Below are positions 1 to 6,702 of a stretch of DNA of 12,807 bases, piece after piece; the first letter of the stretch is position 1, and the number at the start of each line of letters is the position of its first letter. Below the pieces are notes generated by a model. It was not told where the DNA came from. It was given only the letters and a program-made list of their open reading frames with translations, and ran no database searches. The stretch lies in contig DIYV01000013.1 in NCBI GenBank assembly GCA_002429165.1, positions 24,827 to 37,633 on the forward strand, in the 5' to 3' direction. This DNA is from Gallionella sp. UBA6045 (GTDB lineage Bacteria > Pseudomonadota > Gammaproteobacteria > Burkholderiales > Gallionellaceae). Both the position numbers and the translations under genes were made by a program.

Positions 1-750
1 AACTATATGCGCACCCACCCGATCACCAGCGACCGTATCGCGGAGATCGAAAATCGCATACGCAACCAACCTTACCTTTTGATCCCTGATAGCCTGGATT
101 TTCAGTTGGTGCGCACCAAACTCATCGGCGCGCAAAAATCTGCACCGGATGCCATCACCTATTTCAGCGCCGCCCTGGGACCGCAAAATTTCGGCAATCC
201 GATTGTTCAACGCTATGGGCTGGTGAGCTCGCTGTTGCGCGACAACCAGGTCGGGCGTGCCAGCCGTGAGATGGCGCTGCTGAACAAACAGGCCGAGTCC
301 AGTCCTGCGTCCGAGAATAATGCCATGATAGCGACCCTGGAAGGAGAAGTTTTGCGCGCAGAAAAAAATAACTCTGCTGCGCTGGCATTTTACCAAACTG
401 CCATACAGAATTTTCCGCAGCATCGCGCCCTGATTTATGACTACACAGACCTGCTGCTGCAGGATAACCAGCCGGAAATCGCCGTCAAGCTGCTCGCCGA
501 ACAAGTCACACTACACCCCAGCGACACCACGCTTTATGACCTGCAGGCCAGAGCATACGCGATGCAGGGCAAGAGCCTGGAACAGCATCAGGCACAAGCA
601 TACAGCTATGCATGGCAGGGCAACCTGAAAGCCGCAATGGAACAGCTTAACCTGGCGAAACAGGCAGGCGGAAGTTTTTACCAACTTTCTGCGATCGAAA
701 GCGATTTACGCGAATTACGCCAGATGAAGGACGCGAGCGCCAAGCACTAG
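1..750 (+). CDS. M48 family (BepA-like) metallopeptidase, C-terminal TPR part (5' truncated)
   Basis: The reading frame is open from base 1 (Asn-Tyr before the first Met), so the gene starts outside the window. The visible start, MRTHPITSDRIAEIENRI, matches the end of the M48 peptidase domain, where an R-[ST]-H-P-x-[ST]-x-x-R-I motif is typical. The HExxH zinc site would lie upstream and is not visible. The remainder is helical TPR-like repeats: a segment around residues 68-100, a clear one at about 104-138 (LEGEVLRAEKNNSAALAFY), then about 140-172 and 200-225. This layout, peptidase followed by C-terminal TPRs, is that of BepA/YfgC, a periplasmic protease and chaperone for outer-membrane protein assembly. 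The gene ends with TAG and converges on the pilin gene, with a shared terminator about 115 bp downstream. It is probably unrelated in function to the signalling cluster. The family call is strong; the exact orthologue is less certain because the catalytic part is missing. Confidence 0.85.
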   Translation, partial: NYMRTHPITSDRIAEIENRIRNQPYLLIPDSLDFQLVRTKLIGAQKSAPDAITYFSAALGPQNFGNPIVQRYGLVSSLLRDNQVGRASREMALLNKQAESSPASENNAMIATLEGEVLRAEKNNSAALAFYQTAIQNFPQHRALIYDYTDLLLQDNQPEIAVKLLAEQVTLHPSDTTLYDLQARAYAMQGKSLEQHQAQAYSYAWQGNLKAAMEQLNLAKQAGGSFYQLSAIESDLRELRQMKDASAKH

Positions 751-864
751 CCAGCGCGCCTATCGTTTCCGCGCTGTTGATGCAACGTCTGTGTCCAGCC
801 ACCTGGTTGTACAAAAACGACAAGCCGGGTATGTTTGAGTAAAGCAAGGGGGCACAAGCCCAAT

Positions 865-892
865 AAAAAAGCCCCTCTTGCGAGGGGCTTTT
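865..892. terminator. Bidirectional rho-independent terminator
   Basis: A perfect 7-bp stem (GCCCCTC / GAGGGGC) with a TTGC loop is flanked by A6 on the left and T4 on the right. On the minus strand it becomes a stem followed by six U, about 40 nt after the pilin stop codon. On the plus strand it follows the M48 gene. The rest of 751-928 shows no gene, tRNA or repeat that I can support. Confidence 0.9.
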
Positions 893-928
893 GCTTCCAG
901 TACTACCACAAAGGTAGCCCAAGCGAAA

Positions 929-1501
929 TTAAGAGCAAGACTTGGGCAACACGTTGGCCGGTATCAGCGTTGTAGAAGCACCAACTTTTGCAACTGTGGT
1001 TATAGCGGGTAACGGCGTGGTTGGATTAACGCTCGCGATGGTTGTTGTGTCATCATTGGCATCATCACCGTTGGCGCATGTCCAGGAACCGCTGTTCGGG
1101 TTGTAGTACATGTGCACTTTTACACCCACGCCGGAGTTCAGCAGTTTGGCGCTTACGCCCGTAGGTTGAAACTGGGCCACAACGCTGAATGTATTGCCAG
1201 TCCCGAGTGCATTCGTAGTTGCGCCTTTGGCCCCGATAATAAGAGATTTGACATATTTGCCTGAGGTAATGGCAGTAACTCCGCTAACGCCATTGGAGTC
1301 AAACGCGAATTGATTAGTAGTGGTAAACAGTTCGGTCAACGGTGTTTTCACGCCGTCCATCAGCGTGAACGCTTCAGCAGCCTGCGCACGCGCGGTATAG
1401 TCGCCGTAGGCAGGAATCGCCACGGCTGCCAGAATACCAATAATCGCAACCACGATCATCAGTTCGATCAGGGTAAAACCTTTTTGAATGTTTTTCATCA
1501 T
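929..1501 (-). CDS. pilA: Type IV major pilin (PilA/PilE-like prepilin)
   Basis: Structural subunit of a type IV pilus, made as a prepilin in the inner membrane and processed by PilD. The N-terminus is a class III leader, MMKNIQKG, followed by [20 protein letters not shown]. Cleavage would fall after Gly8, leaving Phe as +1 and the conserved Glu at mature position 5 (precursor 13). The hydrophobic helix is followed by the usual A-Y-x-D-Y-x-x-R-A-Q segment. Two cysteines near the end (142 and 189) are placed to form the D-loop disulfide. At 190 aa it is longer than many 150-165 aa pilins; the Thr/Ala/Gly-rich C-terminal half is probably the variable, surface-exposed part. The first of two adjacent ATGs is chosen because AAAGGAG (1509-1515) lies 7 nt upstream. 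It has its own sigma-54 promoter and terminator, so it is monocistronic. Other pilins (PilE or an accessory pilin) are possible, but length and promoter favour a major pilin. Confidence 0.95.
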   Translation of the reverse strand: MMKNIQKGFTLIELMIVVAIIGILAAVAIPAYGDYTARAQAAEAFTLMDGVKTPLTELFTTTNQFAFDSNGVSGVTAITSGKYVKSLIIGAKGATTNALGTGNTFSVVAQFQPTGVSAKLLNSGVGVKVHMYYNPNSGSWTCANGDDANDDTTTIASVNPTTPLPAITTVAKVGASTTLIPANVLPKSCS

Positions 1502-1528
1502 GATAAAGCTCCTTTAAGATTCGAATTG

Positions 1529-1549
1529 AACACATCAAATTCATGTGTT
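1529..1549 (-). promoter_or_regulatory. Stem-loop at the predicted 5' end of pilA mRNA
   Basis: A perfect 7-bp inverted repeat, AACACAT / ATGTGTT, surrounds a 7-nt loop. Counting 12 nt from the -12 GC of the sigma-54 promoter places the transcript start near 1551, so the hairpin would begin within 2-3 nt of the 5' end. Terminal stem-loops of this kind are known to protect stable mRNAs from 5'-dependent decay. That role is inferred here. Confidence 0.55.
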
Positions 1550-1560
1550 GCGATATATCA

Positions 1561-1577
1561 ATGCAATAGCTGTGCCA
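1561..1577 (-). promoter_or_regulatory. Sigma-54 (RpoN) -24/-12 promoter of pilA
   Basis: Read on the minus strand this is TGGCAC-AGCTA-TTGCAT, an exact match to the RpoN consensus TGGCAC-N5-TTGCW, with GG at -24 and GC at -12. It lies 60 bp upstream of the pilA start codon and gives a leader of about 50 nt. RpoN with the PilS/PilR two-component system drives pilA in Pseudomonas and several relatives. An imperfect IHF-like match (1603-1616, spacing off by one) lies between this promoter and an upstream inverted repeat, as expected for a looped enhancer, but that match is weak. Confidence 0.9.
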
Positions 1578-1651
1578 ACATTACATGACGTTGTTTCCAT
1601 TATAACTTTATTGATATTCAAAATTACATGGCGGCAAGAAACAACTCAATT

Positions 1652-1668
1652 TCGTCACTCACTGACGA
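1652..1668. promoter_or_regulatory. Inverted repeat, candidate upstream activator (PilR-type) site
   Basis: TCGTCA-CTCAC-TGACGA is a perfect 6-bp inverted repeat centred about 109 bp upstream of the predicted pilA transcript start, the usual place for a sigma-54 enhancer-binding site. A further TTTTGTCAG lies at 1679-1687, beside the end of the HD-GYP gene. PilR sites in Pseudomonas contain TGTC-type boxes after T-rich runs, so the fit is reasonable but not exact. It is not followed by a T-run on either strand, so it is a poor terminator. Confidence 0.4.
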
Positions 1669-1687
1669 TTTTCGGCAGTTTTGTCAG

Positions 1688-3382
1688 CTATGAAATCAAA
1701 TTTACCCCCGGAATCCTGCTCACATCCACATCGTCTATCTGCTCTGGCGCAAGGAATTGTTTGGCATAGTCGAGATAGACTTTTTCCCGAATGAAGACAT
1801 CAAACAGGTCCGGATCGATATGTCCGCCCAGTTTGAACTTGCCGAGTATGTTCAGGGATTCGGTGAGGGTTTTGCCCTTCTTGTACGGCCTGTCCTTGGC
1901 GGTGAGCGCCTCGAAAATATCCGCAATGCCCATGACTCTGGCCAGTACCGACATCTGATCGCGCGTCAGTCCGCGCGGATAACCCTTGCCGTCCATGCGC
2001 TCGTGGTGCCCGCCGGCATATTCCGGGACGTTTTTAAGGTGTCTGGGCCAGGGCAGCGATTCCAGCATTTTGATGGTGACATCGATGTGGTGGTTGATGA
2101 TTTGGCGTTCCGCCGCCGTCAATGTACCGGAGCGTATGGTTAGATTCTCGACTTCGTCTTCACTGAGAAAATTGCCCGTTTTCCCATCGCCATCCCGCCA
2201 TTGATAGCTCGCAATCTGGCGTACCCGCTCCTGAGCCTGCGCGGACATCGCTTCGCTGCCGATATTGCAGTGCCGCAGAAATTCGCGATCATCATCCAAC
2301 TGGCGAATCCGCGCGTCATACTCTGCACGGATAGCTGCTTCTTGCTCTCCCACGCTTGCGGGGGAGATGTTGGAAGAAAGGGCTCGCAACCCCCGCAAGG
2401 GGGACGCCGATGGGTGCCCGGCAGCTCCGCTGGCACCCTCTCGCAGCATCGCTATCTCGGCATCGCGTTTGAGTATTTCGAAACGGGTGTCCAGCAAATG
2501 AATTCGATCGAAGAGCGTATGCAATTTGGTCGCCTTGTCCACCACGTGCACCGGCGTGGTGATTTTGCCGCAGTCATGCAGCAAGCCGGCGATCTTTAAT
2601 TCGTGCCGATCTTTGTCGGTCATCACAAAATCCTTGAGCGGGCCCGACTTGGTGCGATTGACGGCTTCGGCCAGCATCATGGTAAGCTCCGGCACGCGCG
2701 CGCAGTGGCCGCCGGTATACGGCGACTTATCGTCAATCGCAGTATTGATGAGCTGAATGAAAGCTTCGAACAACTTTTCCAATTGATCGATGAGATGACG
2801 ATTCGTCAAGGCAATGGCCGCCTGCGAAGCGAGCGATTCGAGCAACTGCTGGTCATCCCTTGAGAACGGGATGATCGCGCTGTTTTTCTGATCCAGCGCA
2901 TTGATTAATTGCAACACCCCGATCACTTCATTCTCGTGGTTGCGCATCGGAACGGTCAAAAAGGACTTGGAGCGGTAACCGGTTTTGGCATCAAATTTTT
3001 TGGTGCCGGAAAAATCGTAGCCCTCCGCCCTGTAGGCATCGGGAATATTCACCGTTTCACCGCTGAGCGCCGAGTGACTGACCACCATGGCTTGATTCGG
3101 GTTGCCGGTTTCATCGTAAAGCTGGATGGGATAAAAGGTAATCGGTACACCGCTGGTTCCGCCCATCGCAAGACTCAGTGTATTGTTGCGCAGTATCTCA
3201 AAGCGCAACACTTGCTGTTGCTGTTCATGCAGATAGAGCGTGCCGGCATCGGCATGGGTAATGCGCATTGCCGCTACCAGAATGGTTTCCAGCAAGCTGC
3301 TTAGATCGCGCTGTTGGGACAGCGCGATGCCGATCTCATTAAGATCTTTGAGGCGATGCAGAAGATTGTCGGAAGAATGCAT
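1688..3382 (-). CDS. GAF-HD-GYP domain protein, probable c-di-GMP phosphodiesterase
   Basis: Predicted cytoplasmic 564-aa protein. From the chosen ATG, a GAF domain spans about residues 20-190, with the PDE-like core TGYRSKSFLTVPM (134-146). An HD-GYP domain follows, with SPYTGGHCARV (220-230), the metal-binding HDCGK (269-273), paired His at INHHI, GGHHERMDGKGYPRGL with the GYP at 467-469, and ADIFEALTAKDRPYK. All signature residues of an active HD-GYP enzyme are present. Between HD and GYP lies a charged, probably coiled insertion of over 100 residues; I recall this from a subfamily of HD-GYP proteins. Within it sits a 31-residue Gly/Ala/Ser/Pro-rich stretch (316-346) that looks like a DNA-level insertion. 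An in-frame TTG at 3403 would add 7 residues and overlap the ATPase gene by 13 bp. ATG 3382 is preferred, 8 bp after the ATPase stop, though neither start has a clear Shine-Dalgarno. It is probably cotranscribed with the ATPase. Confidence 0.92.
   Translation of the reverse strand: MHSSDNLLHRLKDLNEIGIALSQQRDLSSLLETILVAAMRITHADAGTLYLHEQQQQVLRFEILRNNTLSLAMGGTSGVPITFYPIQLYDETGNPNQAMVVSHSALSGETVNIPDAYRAEGYDFSGTKKFDAKTGYRSKSFLTVPMRNHENEVIGVLQLINALDQKNSAIIPFSRDDQQLLESLASQAAIALTNRHLIDQLEKLFEAFIQLINTAIDDKSPYTGGHCARVPELTMMLAEAVNRTKSGPLKDFVMTDKDRHELKIAGLLHDCGKITTPVHVVDKATKLHTLFDRIHLLDTRFEILKRDAEIAMLREGASGAAGHPSASPLRGLRALSSNISPASVGEQEAAIRAEYDARIRQLDDDREFLRHCNIGSEAMSAQAQERVRQIASYQWRDGDGKTGNFLSEDEVENLTIRSGTLTAAERQIINHHIDVTIKMLESLPWPRHLKNVPEYAGGHHERMDGKGYPRGLTRDQMSVLARVMGIADIFEALTAKDRPYKKGKTLTESLNILGKFKLGGHIDPDLFDVFIREKVYLDYAKQFLAPEQIDDVDVSRIPGVNLIS
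2345..2442. repeat. 93-bp in-frame palindromic (REP/MITE-like) insert within the HD-GYP gene
   Basis: The segment packs three hairpins: TCTCCC (2346-2351) with GGGAGA (2362-2367); CCCCC-GCAA-GGGGG (2390-2403); and GGGTGCC (2412-2418) with GGCACCC (2432-2438). Identical pentamers CTCTC at 2345-2349 and 2438-2442 flank it. Removing one pentamer plus the interior deletes exactly 93 bp, or 31 codons, and restores the smooth protein joint EIAMLREQEAAIRAEYDARI. The inserted residues are rich in Gly, Ala, Ser and Pro, unlike the charged helix on both sides. The hairpins and repeats are directly visible; calling it a mobile palindromic element is inference. Confidence 0.6.
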
Positions 3383-3390
3383 ACTAGTAT

Positions 3391-5799
3391 TTACTTGATA
3401 CAAACCGCGCGCACTTGAAGCATATCGGTAACACCTTGCAGTACTTTCTCCATACCATCCTGTTTCAGCGTGTGCATCCCTTCGTCCAGTGCGATGGCCA
3501 ATAACTCGGCAACCCGCGCATGTTCCTGAATGGCCTTCTTCACAGGGTCTGTACCAATCAGCAATTCATGCAAGCCGACCCGCCCGCGATAACCGGTACC
3601 TGAGCATTTTTCGCATCCAACCGGTCCATAGATCGTAAACTGCCCTTTGTCATCGGCAAATAACTTTCGCCAGTCGGCATACAAGGCCTTCATCGCAGCA
3701 GCCGGGTCTTTTTTCCAGGTCACGGTATTGACCAGTTCTGCACTGTATTCATCCAGCATCAGTTTGACTTCATCGGCTGTCGCGATATGCGGTTTCTTGC
3801 AGTTGGCACAGAGACGTTTCGCCAAACGCTGAGCCAGAATACCCAGCAATGCATCGGCAAAGTTGAACGGATCCATACCCATATCCAGCAAGCGAATGAT
3901 GGATTCCGACGCACTGTTGGTATGCAGGGTGGCGAACACCAGGTGACCGGTCAACGAAGCTTCGATGCCGATAGACACGGTTTCCTTGTCGCGCATTTCG
4001 CCGACCATGATCACGTCCGGATCGGCACGCAGAAACGCGCGCATGATGGTGGGGAAATCCAGCCCTGCCTTTTTGTTGATCTGCACTTGGCGCAGACCCT
4101 TCTGTGTGATTTCCACCGGATCTTCGACGGTCCATATCTTGGTGTCCGGCTTGTTGATGTATTTGAGGATGGAATGCAGCGTGGTGGTTTTACCGGAACC
4201 GGTCGGGCCGCACACGAAAAACAATCCGTATGGCTTGCTCACCGTTGCTTTGACCAACTCTGAATTTCGCACGGAAAAGCCCATTTTCTCGAGCGGCAAT
4301 GGTTCGCCGGAGGCCAGAATACGCATCACCACGTCTTCCACTCCGCCCTGTGAAGGAATGGTCGCCACGCGCAATTCGATATCCAGCGGACCGAATTTCT
4401 TGAATTTGATCTTGCCGTCCTGCGGTTTGCGTTTCTCGGAAATATCCAGGTCGCACATGATCTTGATGCGTGTCACCAGCGCGTTGCGGTAGGTGGACGG
4501 CACTTCGATGTAGTTCATCAATGAACCGTCCTTGCGTATTCTAATCAACGTCTTGGCTTTGCCCGGCCCGGGTTCGACATGAATATCCGACGCGCCCATC
4601 CTGTACGCATCCACGATGACCTTGTTGACCAATTTTACCAACTCGTTATCGGCGGCGGCGCTGACGTCCTCCTGGCTGATACCGGATACCTCTTCCTCAT
4701 CTCCGCCCATGCTGGTCAACAAATCATCCATGGACGACTCGTCGCCCGCGAGGACTCCGCTGCCATCTGAAGCAGCGCTACCGCCATAGAACAAATCGAG
4801 TGTTTGTTTGAATTCGCGTTGCGAGCAAACAAAGTAGTTCAGGCGACTCTTGGAGAAAATGTTATTGACCACCCGCGAAGCCTGGATCCGCTCGGGATCA
4901 GTGGTCAAAATCATCAGCCCTTCCTGGGTTTCTTCGATTGGAATCCAATGACTGCTTTCCACATACTCGCGCCTCAGGTTTTTCAACAACTCGGCAGGCT
5001 TGATGCGGTCGCTCCGGTATGGTTGGTAAGGAACCCCAAAAAAGCTGGACAGCGCTTTGCCCAAGGCGGCGGCACTGACTTGAAATTCGTCCAGCAAAAC
5101 CTCCTCAATGTCTATGCCCTTGCGCCGTGCAGTGCGTGTCGCCAATTCGAATTCCGCAGCAGAAAGCACCGCATCGGCAACCAGATAGTCGTATTTGGTC
5201 TTGGCCGTACTGTTTTGCTGGCGCTGATGCTGGCGCAACGCCACCGCCATGGTCTGCGCCAATTCCTGCACGCCTTCTTCGATCATCGCCGTAAAAGGGA
5301 CGCCGGCCTTGTTATTGATAACCTGGATAACGCCGATCAGATCGCCACTGCCTGAATCCAGAATCGGGGCAACCAGCATTTGCTTGGTGCGGTATCCGGT
5401 ACGCTTGTCTACTTCCTGCAAAAAACGCAGATGTGCGCTGTACTGTGCCAGCTCTTTTTCATCGTAAACATCCTTGATGTTAAGCAGCTTTTTATGCATT
5501 GCCGAATAACCGGCAAGACTTTGTTCAGCGATGGGTAATTTGAGATCCTTGAAAGAATTGAGTCCGGTCTTGACCTTGGAAACAAGAGAAATATTGTCTT
5601 CACCCACGACATAGATAGTCAACCGGTCAGCATTGAACAGCGCACAGATGTCTTTGCTGACCTCCAGCATGATTTCATCAACATTGCCGGTGGCATGTAT
5701 TTTATTGTTGACTTGATTGAGGTTCTTGGTGAATTCGAGTCTGAGGGTCATATCACCGACATTTTTCGCTGTGCTATTAGACTTCATTACTGTGCTCAT
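3391..5799 (-). CDS. GAF-domain PilB/GspE-family secretion or pilus-assembly ATPase
   Basis: Hexameric motor ATPase of the type IV pilus / type II secretion family, 802 aa. An N-terminal GAF domain (about 25-190) carries TGYRTKQMLVAPI (134-146) and INNKAGVPFTAMIEE (161-175), the latter resembling the NKxnFx3DE motif of cyclic-nucleotide GAFs. A degenerate T2SSE_N/MshEN-type region follows (about 205-335). An acidic linker (about 340-385) leads to the ATPase: Walker A GPTGSGKT (531-538), the VEDP Asp box (558-561), a Walker B region with GEMRD (600-604, where most relatives have GEIRD), and a His box ending in TLHTNSA. Two Cys pairs (664/667 and 729/732) form the family zinc site. The ATG start has GGGGAG just upstream. 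Canonical PilB is about 570 aa and sits with pilC and pilD; this longer version sits instead with signalling genes, so it may be a specialised second motor. It lacks PilT-like features. A 107-bp gap upstream shows no promoter I can defend. Confidence 0.93.
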   Translation of the reverse strand: MSTVMKSNSTAKNVGDMTLRLEFTKNLNQVNNKIHATGNVDEIMLEVSKDICALFNADRLTIYVVGEDNISLVSKVKTGLNSFKDLKLPIAEQSLAGYSAMHKKLLNIKDVYDEKELAQYSAHLRFLQEVDKRTGYRTKQMLVAPILDSGSGDLIGVIQVINNKAGVPFTAMIEEGVQELAQTMAVALRQHQRQQNSTAKTKYDYLVADAVLSAAEFELATRTARRKGIDIEEVLLDEFQVSAAALGKALSSFFGVPYQPYRSDRIKPAELLKNLRREYVESSHWIPIEETQEGLMILTTDPERIQASRVVNNIFSKSRLNYFVCSQREFKQTLDLFYGGSAASDGSGVLAGDESSMDDLLTSMGGDEEEVSGISQEDVSAAADNELVKLVNKVIVDAYRMGASDIHVEPGPGKAKTLIRIRKDGSLMNYIEVPSTYRNALVTRIKIMCDLDISEKRKPQDGKIKFKKFGPLDIELRVATIPSQGGVEDVVMRILASGEPLPLEKMGFSVRNSELVKATVSKPYGLFFVCGPTGSGKTTTLHSILKYINKPDTKIWTVEDPVEITQKGLRQVQINKKAGLDFPTIMRAFLRADPDVIMVGEMRDKETVSIGIEASLTGHLVFATLHTNSASESIIRLLDMGMDPFNFADALLGILAQRLAKRLCANCKKPHIATADEVKLMLDEYSAELVNTVTWKKDPAAAMKALYADWRKLFADDKGQFTIYGPVGCEKCSGTGYRGRVGLHELLIGTDPVKKAIQEHARVAELLAIALDEGMHTLKQDGMEKVLQGVTDMLQVRAVCIK

Positions 5800-5906
5800 A
5801 TCACTCCCCGGCGCGTCTCATTAGGCTGCTGTTGTGCCGGCCTCGGCAACAAACACGTCATTGCCAGCCAACATTTGTAGCAGGTTATGCAATTCATCAC
5901 CCACTC

Positions 5907-6680
5907 TTAAAGCTCGAATTCCTGATTGTTTAATAACATTTTGGGGCGCAATCCGCGCACACAGTCTTCTATCTCCCGCATGGTCAATTCAAGCTCACCC
6001 GGTTTGAGATGGGTGATATACACCTCTGCCTCGCGCTTGAATTTCACCAACTCTAGCGCAAGCATACTTGGGCACAGATGTTTGGAAATTTCCGCTAAAT
6101 CCTTTTCACTGTTTGAAAAGGCTGTCTCGATGACAAGGTAACGCAAATTTTCAATTTGGTTGACCACCTCCCATAATCCGTCATTGGTGGTGGTATCGCC
6201 GCTGAATACCAAACTCGCCTTTCCGCTGTCCAGGTGATAGCCAACCGCAGGCACGACATGATTGGCAGGAACAGAGGTTATTTTGCGCCCATTCAGGACA
6301 ACCGTCTCGCCCAGCTCCATAGCCTGGTAACGCATGGATGGCTGCTGTGCGTTTGGTATCTCGCTGAAATCCGGCCATATTTTCCAATTGAAAATATGTT
6401 GCTTGAGAATATCCAGCGTCTCTTCGCTTGCGTAAACAGTCAATGGCCGATCACGCATCATCCAGACGCTGTCGACCATCATCGGGATGCAGGCAATATG
6501 ATCGAGGTGGGAATGGGTAACGAACACGTGATCAATCATGGCGAGTTCCGTCAGGCTGAGTTCACCCACCCCGGTGCCTGCATCGATCAGCACGTCATGA
6601 TCAAGCAGGAACGAGGTGGTGCGCAGATTGCCACCGATTCCACCACTGCATCCCAATACTCTGAGTTTCATCTTGTCCAT
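5907..6680 (-). CDS. MBL-fold 3',5'-cyclic-nucleotide phosphodiesterase (class II-like)
   Basis: Predicted 257-aa cytoplasmic metallo-hydrolase. It opens with MKLRVLGCSGG and LIDAGTG (31-37), then the zinc-binding motif THSHLDHIACIP (HSHLDH at 56-61). Further metal ligands are expected in ANHVVPAVGYH, FSGDTT and the late YITHLKP. This pattern fits the class II cyclic-nucleotide phosphodiesterase branch of the metallo-beta-lactamase superfamily rather than glyoxalases or beta-lactamases. The reading frame is open further upstream (to 6800), but that part overlaps the cyclase gene and lacks family character. ATG 6680 is chosen because AGGA lies 4 nt before it and the protein then starts right at the fold; ATG 6671 is an alternative. 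It begins 22 bp after the adenylyl cyclase stop, so the enzyme likely degrades the cAMP its neighbour makes. The substrate is inferred from family and context; another cyclic nucleotide is possible. Confidence 0.85.
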   Translation of the reverse strand: MDKMKLRVLGCSGGIGGNLRTTSFLLDHDVLIDAGTGVGELSLTELAMIDHVFVTHSHLDHIACIPMMVDSVWMMRDRPLTVYASEETLDILKQHIFNWKIWPDFSEIPNAQQPSMRYQAMELGETVVLNGRKITSVPANHVVPAVGYHLDSGKASLVFSGDTTTNDGLWEVVNQIENLRYLVIETAFSNSEKDLAEISKHLCPSMLALELVKFKREAEVYITHLKPGELELTMREIEDCVRGLRPKMLLNNQEFEL

Positions 6681-6702
6681 TACATCCTGATAGTTTATCG
6701 GG

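Noticed and set aside
3381..3390. ATACTAGTAT palindrome at the ATPase/HD-GYP junction
   Set aside because: A 10-bp AT-rich palindrome with no spacer or partner site; too short to assign a role.
4804..5355. 183-codon plus-strand ORF inside the ATPase gene
   Set aside because: Antisense shadow of the GAF and MshEN-like regions; no motif and no ribosome site of note. The same holds for 3787-4263, 6234-6896 and 11317-11937.
5831..5850. Hairpin GTTGTGCCG/CGGCAAC upstream of the ATPase gene as terminator
   Set aside because: The stem needs a two-base bulge and has no T-run; it is weak and probably chance.
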